Source: Methanobacterium sp. (GTDB lineage Archaea; Methanobacteriota; Methanobacteria; Methanobacteriales; Methanobacteriaceae). From it: 64,000 nt of DNA. Under the pieces are notes generated by a model, which saw nothing but the letters and a program-made list of their open reading frames with translations, did not search any database and was not told the DNA's origin. Positions 25,528 through 32,785 of this stretch are shown one piece after another (the first letter of the stretch is position 1; each line of letters starts with the position of its first letter). Location of the stretch: NCBI GenBank assembly GCA_003151535.1, contig PLXT01000052.1, positions 1 to 64,000 of the forward strand, given 5' to 3'. A program made the position numbers and the translations under genes.

Positions 25528-27018
25528 TTAATACTTATCTTTATTCTCAACTCTCTTAATTAAATCAATAATTCTTTGAGTCGAAGGATCTACATAGGCA
25601 GTGGCTTCGTTTAATTGTTTTGAAGTACTGCTTGTAACCTCTCTTATTATTTTATTTTCTACCGCTTCATTAATTGGTTTTCTTGTACCTAATTCACTTG
25701 CAATAGTCTTGTACAATTTTTTAGAATCTTTAAGGTTGGTTACTTCCTCATCAAATCTTAAAATTATTTTTTTCTTTTCGTCTTTAGTAGTAGAGTGTTC
25801 CATGAACAACTTAGTTACATAACTCAAATTGCTATTGAATACAACTGTTTCTACCAACATGCTTCTGAACTTCTTAAGAGCTTGTCTAAACTCTTCATTT
25901 TCGTTCTTAAGTTGAGTAGCTTCTGTTAACAATTTCTTGTATTTAACTTCAGCCTCAGAAACAACAGATTTCTTAGAAGTAATTGATTCTTTCTTGACAG
26001 CATCATGCGATGATTTCTTCAAGTGTGGAGCATTAGTGCTTTGGTAGATATCTCTATTACCACTAGCAGCGTTTGTCCCAACAGCTATTTTTTCTTCAAC
26101 TACATCGTCGTCTTCTTCTTTAGTTTCAGCTATTGACTCGACATCTTCTTCAGATTCTTCGATTTCGTCTTTAGCTTTACCCTTTTTAAAAGGTTTAAAT
26201 TTATCGTTGATTGCACCCTTTTTATCTTCATGAATTGGTTTATCTTCTTGGTCATCGTCAGCCATGTCGATTTCGTATGTAACGCCTTCTTCATCGCCTT
26301 CTTCATCGCCTTCTTCAGCACCATCTTCAGCACCATCTTCAGCACCTATTTCAGAACCATCTTCAGCACCTATTTCAGCACCATCTTCAGTACCTATTTC
26401 GGAACCAATTTCAGCACTATCTTCAGCACCAATTTCAGAACCTAGTTCATCTTCACCACCAAATTCATCTTCTCCGCCAGCTGGTCCACCAAGGCCACCC
26501 TTTTTAACGATGTACTCTCCTGGTTCAGAAATTTTCAAATGAATTTCATCCCCAATAATTTCGATTTCATCATCACCACTCAATTTCTTGTAGATAGCAA
26601 TAACGTCATCATCTGATGCACCTGTCATATCTAATTCATCCCCTCCAAACGCATCTGCGTCCATTCCTGCTTCTTGGTCATCTGCGCCAACTTCAGCTGG
26701 GGGTGGAATTTGGGTGTCATCATCGCCGCCTATGCTTTCAGGTTCGTCTTCAGCTCCTGCTTCGCTAGATTCTGCTTCACCAGCATCATCTGAACTAGCA
26801 CCGTCCACTTCTGGACTTTCTGGAGTTTCTGAATCATCACCTTCACCATCAACAGCTTCTTCTTCGTAATCACTTTCATTAAGTGATTCTTTCACCACAC
26901 CATCAATTTCTTCTTTCGCAACGGAACGAAGTATTTCTTTGGTGTTGGCATTTAAAGCTTCTTGAATTCTTTTAAGATCCAAAAGAGCTTCTTCATAAAT
27001 CGGTTTTTTTTCTGCCAT
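25528..27018 (-). CDS. Acidic prohead core/scaffold protein (gp22-like)
   Basis: 496 residues from MAEKKPIYEEALLDLKRIQE at 27018; the frame could run to 27078 but that part is leader. Residues 55-250 are extremely Asp/Glu/Ala/Gly-rich, with repeats such as EIGAEDGAEIGAEDG; a charged linker and then a coiled C-terminal third follow (AEVKYKKLLTEATQLKNENE). Position between protease and capsid genes is that of T4 gp22. The acidic repeat block is longer than in T4. In the T4 model, the core would be digested by gp21 during maturation. Confidence 0.8.
   Translation of the reverse strand: MAEKKPIYEEALLDLKRIQEALNANTKEILRSVAKEEIDGVVKESLNESDYEEEAVDGEGDDSETPESPEVDGASSDDAGEAESSEAGAEDEPESIGGDDDTQIPPPAEVGADDQEAGMDADAFGGDELDMTGASDDDVIAIYKKLSGDDEIEIIGDEIHLKISEPGEYIVKKGGLGGPAGGEDEFGGEDELGSEIGAEDSAEIGSEIGTEDGAEIGAEDGSEIGAEDGAEDGAEEGDEEGDEEGVTYEIDMADDDQEDKPIHEDKKGAINDKFKPFKKGKAKDEIEESEEDVESIAETKEEDDDVVEEKIAVGTNAASGNRDIYQSTNAPHLKKSSHDAVKKESITSKKSVVSEAEVKYKKLLTEATQLKNENEEFRQALKKFRSMLVETVVFNSNLSYVTKLFMEHSTTKDEKKKIILRFDEEVTNLKDSKKLYKTIASELGTRKPINEAVENKIIREVTSSTSKQLNEATAYVDPSTQRIIDLIKRVENKDKY
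26280..26450. repeat. Degenerate short tandem repeats coding acidic tract
   Basis: Repeated TTCAGCACC-, TTCAGAACC- and TTCATCGCC-type units on the plus strand encode the EIGAEDG/EEGDEEG tract of the scaffold. The units drift in sequence, so it is an in-frame expansion within the gene and not a separate element. Confidence 0.75.
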
Positions 27019-27085
27019 TGTATTTTTTTTATTTTTTTTGTGTGTGTTATGACAAACAATTAAGTGAGAATTATCCACTTACATA

Positions 27086-27093
27086 ATAAATAT
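27086..27093 (-). promoter_or_regulatory. Phage late-type promoter motif (scaffold-capsid unit)
   Basis: Core ATATTTATTATG on the minus strand, 67 bases before the scaffold start. The long leader here shows that the motif works away from the start codon, which favours a promoter over a translation signal. Confidence 0.6.
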
Positions 27094-27148
27094 GTCTTTT
27101 TTTATCAAAAATCATTTTTAAGTTAAATATTGAAAAATATTTTAAATA

Positions 27149-27844
27149 TTAATCCAATAAGAACTTATCTAATCCTTCTATAAGATTGCTTTTTTTAATT
27201 ATTCTATTCTCTACATAAGGCTTTGCATCTTCACGATTTTTAAATATCCATGATCCTGGAGTGCTTGGAGCAGTAACAGCATCCCAACCAATTAATTCAA
27301 AATCATCTTGCACAATATCATCTCCATTAATTTTTTCTAATGAACCAACACCTCTGGATGATACACCGATCATTATATTTTGACGTAGTAGATCAGCTAG
27401 CAAATCATATTTTGTGGAAACTATACCATAAGTTTGATAACCCCTAGTCATAAGAATTTCCATCTTACCCATTAGGGTATGGCCTTCCCACCATGTTTCA
27501 GTAATGTTATGTGATATTCTATCGCCAGATATAACGCTTGACTCTGGATGGTCTAACTCACCAACAGCTCTTCTTTCTCTTATAGCTTGTTGATATATTT
27601 CATTTTGTTTTCTTAGAATTCGTTCAGGATAAATTCTACCATTACGGTTTTTAACATTGTACTTCTGTAGAACCACGTAAACGATTAGTTTATCAAGCGT
27701 ACCGTGGCCAGTCTTTGTATCTAACTTTTCAAATTCGCGTATTATTATTTGATTTCTACTATCCAAAGGGGAGATAAAGCCAGCATCTTGTTCTACTAAA
27801 ATTCCGAAACCTGTTTCACCACTTCTTAAAGTTTTTATATCCAT
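27149..27844 (-). CDS. Prohead core protease (gp21-like)
   Basis: 231 residues from MDIKTLRSGETGF at 27844; an upstream in-frame start lies across the terminator and motif and is unlikely. KNRNGRIYPERIL (66-77), GELDHPESS with catalytic H99, ISHNITETWWEGHTLMGKM and the nucleophile region IMIGVSSRGVGSL (S162/S163) match the T4 gp21 serine protease family. It is expected to cut head proteins after (I/L)xE. The capsid protein and several proteins in this window carry such sites. Confidence 0.9.
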   Translation of the reverse strand: MDIKTLRSGETGFGILVEQDAGFISPLDSRNQIIIREFEKLDTKTGHGTLDKLIVYVVLQKYNVKNRNGRIYPERILRKQNEIYQQAIRERRAVGELDHPESSVISGDRISHNITETWWEGHTLMGKMEILMTRGYQTYGIVSTKYDLLADLLRQNIMIGVSSRGVGSLEKINGDDIVQDDFELIGWDAVTAPSTPGSWIFKNREDAKPYVENRIIKKSNLIEGLDKFLLD

Positions 27845-27860
27845 AAATAATTTTATAACA

Positions 27861-27868
27861 ATAAATAT
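27861..27868 (-). promoter_or_regulatory. Phage late-type promoter motif (protease)
   Basis: Core ATATTTATTGTTATAAAA on the minus strand, 16 bases before the protease start and directly after a terminator. Confidence 0.6.
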
Positions 27869-27880
27869 CAATAGGGCGTA

Positions 27881-27909
27881 AAAAAACCCCAAAAAATTTT
27901 TTGGGGTTT
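27881..27909 (-). terminator. Rho-independent terminator
   Basis: Long perfect stem AAACCCCAAAAAA/TTTTTTGGGGTTT with a T-run on the minus strand, between the 182-residue gene and the protease promoter motif. Confidence 0.85.
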
Positions 27910-27920
27910 CCTTTTAATAT

Positions 27921-28469
27921 TTATCGCTTCTTTTTATGGAATATAAAAAGTTTACTGTTTTCAAAAGATTTTATAATTAAATGATTAGTTAGCTCATCAA
28001 TATTGGTTTTTAATATTTCAGAATTTATGGATAGTTCGTTACGCATGAATAGCGTTACTTCGCAATTCACGTAGCTCCTCTTTCCAAACCTAACACCTGA
28101 TTTTCTTATGTCAAAATCTACTATAGTATAGTTCTTCATGAATAGTGTGATAATATCATCATCTATAAAATTATGAACATTTTGCCTTATTGATTTATCG
28201 AAATCTTTAATTACCCTAGTATAATTAATATTATCGTTTATAATAGGCTCTGCCCATGATGATATATTAATATACAGCGCCTTTGGGCTCTTATTATTAA
28301 CTGTGCCGTAAACAATGTTGTAATTTTTTAAAACGTCTAACTTTAATTCTTTTCCGCATTTCATATACTGTGAGTTTGTATAAGTATATGTAAATAGTTT
28401 GATAGTGTCAAGCGGTTTAATGCGATTTCGCCCAATAAACGACAGCAATTCCAAAAATAAGTTGTACAA
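27921..28469 (-). CDS. Hypothetical protein
   Basis: Up to 182 residues. From 28469 it overlaps the preceding gene by 53 bases; an ATG at 28364 (MKCGKELKLDVLK) would avoid this, but the residues before it (NRIKPLDTIKLFTYTYTNSQY) look coding. The protein is mixed alpha/beta with a basic C-terminus (FIFHKKKR). It lies where T4 carries small head-core genes, but no similarity to them is seen. Confidence 0.6.
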   Translation of the reverse strand: MYNLFLELLSFIGRNRIKPLDTIKLFTYTYTNSQYMKCGKELKLDVLKNYNIVYGTVNNKSPKALYINISSWAEPIINDNINYTRVIKDFDKSIRQNVHNFIDDDIITLFMKNYTIVDFDIRKSGVRFGKRSYVNCEVTLFMRNELSINSEILKTNIDELTNHLIIKSFENSKLFIFHKKKR

Positions 28470-28758
28470 ACGCTATAATTGCTAAAGCAGCAATCCACTT
28501 ATTTTTTTGTGCGTAGATTTCATCTTTAGCTTCTTTCATTTGGACTGGAGACCAGACATCGTTTACCTTTTCAATCCATACCTTATGATCGGCTGCCAAT
28601 CTTTCGGTGTTTTTAAGGTCTGATAGTATTCCATTTATTTCTTTAAAACGATTTTCAAACTCTGCTTTCATTTCATCATGGTCTTCATTCAGTCTTTCAA
28701 GTTCTTTTAAGACCAATTTGCTATAGGCACCCCATGTTTCTTTTTCAGCGATTGACAT
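28417..28758 (-). CDS. Coiled-coil protein with C-terminal membrane anchor
   Basis: 113 residues. A charged coiled coil (YSKLVLKELERLNEDHDEMK onward) is followed by WSPVQMKEAKDEIYAQKNKW and a single hydrophobic span, ALAIIAFVQLIFGIAVVYWA, at the C-terminus. A type of tail-anchored protein seen in other large phages; function unknown, perhaps in membrane-linked head assembly or lysis. It begins one base before the preceding gene's stop region. Confidence 0.65.
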   Translation of the reverse strand: MSIAEKETWGAYSKLVLKELERLNEDHDEMKAEFENRFKEINGILSDLKNTERLAADHKVWIEKVNDVWSPVQMKEAKDEIYAQKNKWIAALAIIAFVQLIFGIAVVYWAKSH

Positions 28759-29064
28759 TTACGTAATTTTAAATTTGTTTAGTATTATTTGTATATTGAA
28801 ACAAATTTCTTCATAACTGTTAAGATTATTGTCTTTATTAATAGGCTTTTCAGTATCTAATAGATTTTTTATCTGGTTTACAATTTCTTTGTAGCGGTTC
28901 TCTTCAACCTTCTCCTGTGTTTCATATTGACAGATTTTATCTGAAAGTTCTTTTAGTTTACTAATGTTTTCATTAGCCGCACGTCCCTGTGTTTCGTATT
29001 GACATATTTTTTCTGAAAGTTCTTTTAGTTTACTGATGTTTTTACTAGCAATATTTGAAACCAT
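28759..29064 (-). CDS. Small coiled-coil protein with internal duplication
   Basis: 101 residues. Residues 9-26 and 33-50 are near-copies (NISKLKELSEKICQYETQ and NISKLKELSDKICQYETQ), a 24-residue tandem duplication also clear in the DNA. The rest is helical. It sits between the head-linked 255-residue gene and the membrane-anchored gene with gaps of 0-11 bases. Function unknown. Confidence 0.6.
   Translation of the reverse strand: MVSNIASKNISKLKELSEKICQYETQGRAANENISKLKELSDKICQYETQEKVEENRYKEIVNQIKNLLDTEKPINKDNNLNSYEEICFNIQIILNKFKIT
28914..29043. repeat. 72-bp tandem duplication
   Basis: Copies at 28914-28971 and 28986-29043 begin CCTGTGTTTC and share TCTGAAAGTTCTTTTAGTTT. The period of 72 keeps the reading frame of the coiled-coil gene. 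Confidence 0.8.
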
Positions 29065-29075
29065 AGTTTAATGAT

Positions 29076-29843
29076 TTAATTAATTAGATTATTTTTAAGG
29101 TCGATCAACTTTGTAATTTTTTCTAAAAATTGGTCTTCCTTAATACTTTTTTCTTCCAATAATTTTTCTTTCACCTTTAGTAACTTATCTTTTGAGTCTT
29201 CATTTGTTTCTTCTAATAAGCCATTTACCAGAGTTAGACACTCATTAACTGTTTTATTATAAAAATCTATTCTATATGCCGAATTGGAGTTAATTAAGGC
29301 TCTTAATACTTCTTTATCTTGTGCATCTAAATGATCGTATCTTTCATTGTACTTTTGAACCATCAATGTGGTTATAAGACTATTGGGGAGATTTATGCTT
29401 TCCTGTATTTGTATCGGCTCGTTTTTATTAATATATTCAATTACATTTTTAATTTCACCACTTATTTTATCAACGTTACTTGGCTTTGACGGTGTGAATA
29501 TTAAATAAGATAATGATTCGTAAAGTTTATTTGGTTCACTTTTAGTTATTTCAGTCTTATCTAATAAACTTACTAATCTTTTATTTTCACGCACAATATC
29601 AGAAATTTTATATTTCCTCAAGAGTTTCATATTTTCAGATACGTACAGTGCGGCGGAGTTGAAATCTTTATCCACTTTCGTTTCAATATTATTATATACT
29701 AAAAATTGTGTTGTTAGAATTTCACTTTCTTTAATTGTTTTAAAATATTTTTTGAATAATTTCCTACCCTTATCATCTTTTTTAACAATTCCATCAATAA
29801 GAATATTATTAAACATTGTCTTTATATTGCCAAAATCTTGCAT
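29076..29843 (-). CDS. Hypothetical head-region protein
   Basis: 255 residues, almost all helical and charged (MFNNILIDGIVKKDDKGRKL, YINKNEPIQIQESINLPNSL, KLLKVKEKLLEEKSIKEDQF). It lies between portal and protease genes, where T4 has gp67 and gp68 core proteins, but no sequence likeness is apparent. It has its own late-type motif. Confidence 0.6.
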   Translation of the reverse strand: MQDFGNIKTMFNNILIDGIVKKDDKGRKLFKKYFKTIKESEILTTQFLVYNNIETKVDKDFNSAALYVSENMKLLRKYKISDIVRENKRLVSLLDKTEITKSEPNKLYESLSYLIFTPSKPSNVDKISGEIKNVIEYINKNEPIQIQESINLPNSLITTLMVQKYNERYDHLDAQDKEVLRALINSNSAYRIDFYNKTVNECLTLVNGLLEETNEDSKDKLLKVKEKLLEEKSIKEDQFLEKITKLIDLKNNLIN

Positions 29844-29858
29844 GTAGAAGTGTTTTTA

Positions 29859-29866
29859 ATAAATAT
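29859..29866 (-). promoter_or_regulatory. Phage late-type promoter motif
   Basis: Core GGATATTTATTAAAAA on the minus strand, 15 bases before the 255-residue gene; it lies just past the portal stop. Confidence 0.6.
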
Positions 29867-29885
29867 CCTTATTAGCAGTAAAAAT

Positions 29886-32477
29886 TTATCCCTTTTTAAG
29901 CATGCCATCTATTTCGTTAATCATTGAATCCATACCTTCGTTAATTCGCATGTTTTTATCGTATATTTTAACCTTTTCAACGGGTTTAGGTTCATGATCA
30001 CTCATACTAATTAGTTTATTAATAAACAATCCTGTGTACTTTTCAGTCCTAGCATTCAATTTTTTAGTTAATTTGGCCTTTTGTTCTGTAATAAGGTTTT
30101 CGATTTTTTTAACGTTTTCAGCTGTAGGTACTTCAGAAGCAGGAGTTGCCTTACCTCCAGCCATACCTGCTTCAGTCCCACCAGTAGGCGTTCCAGCCTC
30201 AGCACCACCTTCAGCACCTCCAAGACCTTCAGCCCCTTCAGCGCCTTCACCACCCTCTTCACCGAAATCTAAATCTGCCTCAGTTGAACCACCCCCACCG
30301 AATCCGCCACCTAATCCACCGCCACCGCCAGAAGATTTACCTTCACCGTCAACACCTTCAGCACTAGCGCCACCTTCTAAAGCTACTTTCATATCGCCGT
30401 ATATTCTATCTACAATATCAAACATACCAGTGTGTTTAATAACACTTGCAGAATTTGCAAGTTCTGCTGCAGCAGCTTTTTCCATACGTTGCTCTAACAA
30501 GTCTTGTTTAATATCGTCATCAGACCAACCCAATATCTCTCTCCTAGCCCTTGTCATACTCATAGCACCAAACCCATTACCTGCATCACTCACAGAATCT
30601 TTATACAACGTAATCTTTAATTGTAGATGCTCAACTTTAAGCATTTCAGCTTGTGTTGATGGGTTATTTAATGTTATAGTGAAATTATCTAACTCGTCTT
30701 CAAATCCTAATAGATATAAATGTATTATTATAATCTTATTTAATTCTTGAAGCATGGCTTGCTGTATACGATTTATTGTCCTACTGAAACGAATATCCTG
30801 AAGAGCAAGATTCTTACCATCACCAGTAGTCTCATCAAACCCTAAAAATGGCTTCGGAACCCTTAAAGCAGTAAATAATTTTTTCTGCAAATATTCAATA
30901 TCGGCAATCTGGTCCAAATTTTGTGCCCCTGGTAATGTATCAATAGGGTTTGGAGCATTCTCATTTCTTACTGGGATAAAATAATCTTGATCGTTCGAAT
31001 TCCTTAACATACAACCACTTACGCATACATTATTTTCTTTATCTAATGATAATGCGGCAAAATTATGTCTATCATTTTCGTCATTTGGGCCTACAACTGT
31101 CATACAATACACATCATCGCCTCCAACAATTTCGATAGATTTAACCTTATGGTTTAACTTACTTGCTTCAATGTAATCTGTTATTGTTTTGAATCCATCA
31201 TTTTTACTAGATAGTTTTTGATAAAATGGCATTAAAGAATCATCTGCTTTTAATTCATCAGCTCTTTTATATGAACCATCTCTAAGTATAAATGGATGTT
31301 CTGGGGCTGTTGTTATGTGTGTATCATCATCCAGCCATACTTTAACCATTTTATCAGCAGTATAATTTTTGCCACACCATTTAACTTTACCACCAACTGC
31401 TTCATGTGTTTTATCATTAATAGAATGCACCCAATTTTCTTTACCTTCATCATATTCTTTTGCCAATTCTTCAATAGTAATTGTTCTACCATCTAATAAT
31501 GGTATTGGTGTATTTTTCCATACTGGAAGTTGATTATATCTTAAATCCATTTGACCAGTTTGTGGATCTATTACAGGTGTGCGTTTAAATCTATTAGCAA
31601 TTTCGTTTACATATGGTTCAACATCTTTATCATCAATATTACCCACGTATATTTTATATACTCTTCTTTCTGGGGCTCTTGTTACTCGATACACAAGCAT
31701 AGCATCTTCAGATAACAAAAGTTGCTTCCAAATTCTACGCGCTTTTTCTAGTAGACTGGTGCCATATGGTAATCTACGATCATCGCCAAATAATCTAAAA
31801 TGCGCAATTTGCCATGAATTAAATTCCACATCACGACCACGCCAATAAAATTTAACTTTATCAAGTTTAAAATCTTGGTTTACATTTTGAGTTAAAGCAT
31901 CATATAATGAACCATCTCTGCGCTCCATTTCATAATTGGGCATTTGTTTAGCACCTATAATACCGTTTTTATCGTCGATATGTAAGTACACAAAATTATC
32001 ACCGTATTTCGCTGTATTCCTAGTCCACATGGGTAGTGATGTGTGCATATCTAACCTATTAAATAACAAGTCTTCAATAATACCTTTAACTCTTTTACTA
32101 TCAGAATACACATTTACCATACGCCCATTGTTATTCAACGTGGTGCTTTCTTCCATGAAAATATCAAGTGCAGCGGCGATCTCTGGATAAAATTCCATAG
32201 CTTCGAAATCTGAATATGAACCAATTCTTGTTGTTTCATAATTTACTGCTTGTTGGAATAAACCTTGTTCAACTTTTTTCCAAGTTTGACCCAAATACTT
32301 ATTTTGTTGGGCTTGTAGTTTTGCTGTTTCATATTCTTTTTTATCAGCAGTCTTAAGGAGAACATCCTTACCCATTTTATATCTTTGGGGTTGTTGTTGA
32401 GTTTGCTTAAGTTTAAACCCATCTGGCCCTAATACTCGACCCAATTTTTGAAATATTGTTAAATTTTGATTTGCCAT
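29886..32477 (-). CDS. Portal vertex protein (gp20-like) with intein-like insertion
   Basis: 863 residues. Portal parts flank an insertion: MWTRNTAKYGDNFVYLHID, SWQIAHFRLFGDDRRLPYGT, RAPERRVYKIYVGN, then after the insertion NDQDYFIPVR, IDTLPGAQNLDQIADIEY and LRVPKPFLGFDETTGDGKNLAL match gp20 of T4-like phages. Residues about 318-493 are a Hint-type domain without endonuclease. The C-terminus has a long Gly/Ala/Glu tract (about 700-790) and a helical tail. Spliced length would be about 687 residues. It is followed downstream by head-core genes and preceded by an 84-residue gene and the terminase. Confidence 0.92.
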   Translation of the reverse strand: MANQNLTIFQKLGRVLGPDGFKLKQTQQQPQRYKMGKDVLLKTADKKEYETAKLQAQQNKYLGQTWKKVEQGLFQQAVNYETTRIGSYSDFEAMEFYPEIAAALDIFMEESTTLNNNGRMVNVYSDSKRVKGIIEDLLFNRLDMHTSLPMWTRNTAKYGDNFVYLHIDDKNGIIGAKQMPNYEMERRDGSLYDALTQNVNQDFKLDKVKFYWRGRDVEFNSWQIAHFRLFGDDRRLPYGTSLLEKARRIWKQLLLSEDAMLVYRVTRAPERRVYKIYVGNIDDKDVEPYVNEIANRFKRTPVIDPQTGQMDLRYNQLPVWKNTPIPLLDGRTITIEELAKEYDEGKENWVHSINDKTHEAVGGKVKWCGKNYTADKMVKVWLDDDTHITTAPEHPFILRDGSYKRADELKADDSLMPFYQKLSSKNDGFKTITDYIEASKLNHKVKSIEIVGGDDVYCMTVVGPNDENDRHNFAALSLDKENNVCVSGCMLRNSNDQDYFIPVRNENAPNPIDTLPGAQNLDQIADIEYLQKKLFTALRVPKPFLGFDETTGDGKNLALQDIRFSRTINRIQQAMLQELNKIIIIHLYLLGFEDELDNFTITLNNPSTQAEMLKVEHLQLKITLYKDSVSDAGNGFGAMSMTRARREILGWSDDDIKQDLLEQRMEKAAAAELANSASVIKHTGMFDIVDRIYGDMKVALEGGASAEGVDGEGKSSGGGGGLGGGFGGGGSTEADLDFGEEGGEGAEGAEGLGGAEGGAEAGTPTGGTEAGMAGGKATPASEVPTAENVKKIENLITEQKAKLTKKLNARTEKYTGLFINKLISMSDHEPKPVEKVKIYDKNMRINEGMDSMINEIDGMLKKG
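30999..31526 (-). mobile_element. Mini-intein (Hint domain) in the portal gene
   Basis: Residues 318-493 of the portal. Intein blocks: KNTPIPLLDGRTITIEELA (A-like), TTAPEHPFILRDG (B), SIEIVGGDDVYCMTV with C458 (F), and VSGCMLRN before S494 (G, Asn-Ser). There is no LAGLIDADG or HNH insert. The residue where Cys/Ser is expected at the N-junction is P318 (LPVWKNTP), and the penultimate His is Arg492, so ordinary class 1 splicing chemistry is in doubt. Confidence 0.75.
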
Positions 32478-32519
32478 ATCTTTTATTAAATAATAATGTT
32501 TTTATTTTGGAATTAAAGA

Positions 32520-32774
32520 TTATTCTACATAATCACAAGCCACATATGCTATTTTCTGTATACCACTAGGTTTAATTACAATATTATATACATAGGTTGT
32601 TATCCCATCTTGGCCCTCTGTTCCAGGGTACGCAGTACAAAGACTAATTACCGTTTGTTGGTTTGATAAAGGGTTGGGCCTTTTAACAATACTCGTATCT
32701 GGGCTCCACGTGTATAATGCGCTATTAAAGGTTTTTAGGGTGTATTTCCCTCTGTTTTGTCCTGGTTGTGCCAT
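32520..32774 (-). CDS. Small hypothetical protein between terminase and portal
   Basis: 84 residues: NRGKYTLKTFNSALYTWSPD, then beta-rich VYNIVIKPSGIQKIAYVACDYVE. It starts 11 bases after the terminase stop and ends 42 bases before the portal start, so it is in the packaging/head operon. Perhaps a minor head or connector protein; no family recognised. Confidence 0.6.
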   Translation of the reverse strand: MAQPGQNRGKYTLKTFNSALYTWSPDTSIVKRPNPLSNQQTVISLCTAYPGTEGQDGITTYVYNIVIKPSGIQKIAYVACDYVE

Positions 32775-32785
32775 TGTATTTAAAT

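Noticed and set aside
30034..30750. 238-residue open frame antisense to the portal gene
   Set aside because: It mirrors the Gly/Ala/Glu-rich portal tail, giving a Pro/Ser-rich low-complexity product; the portal frame has clear homology and the mirror frame none.
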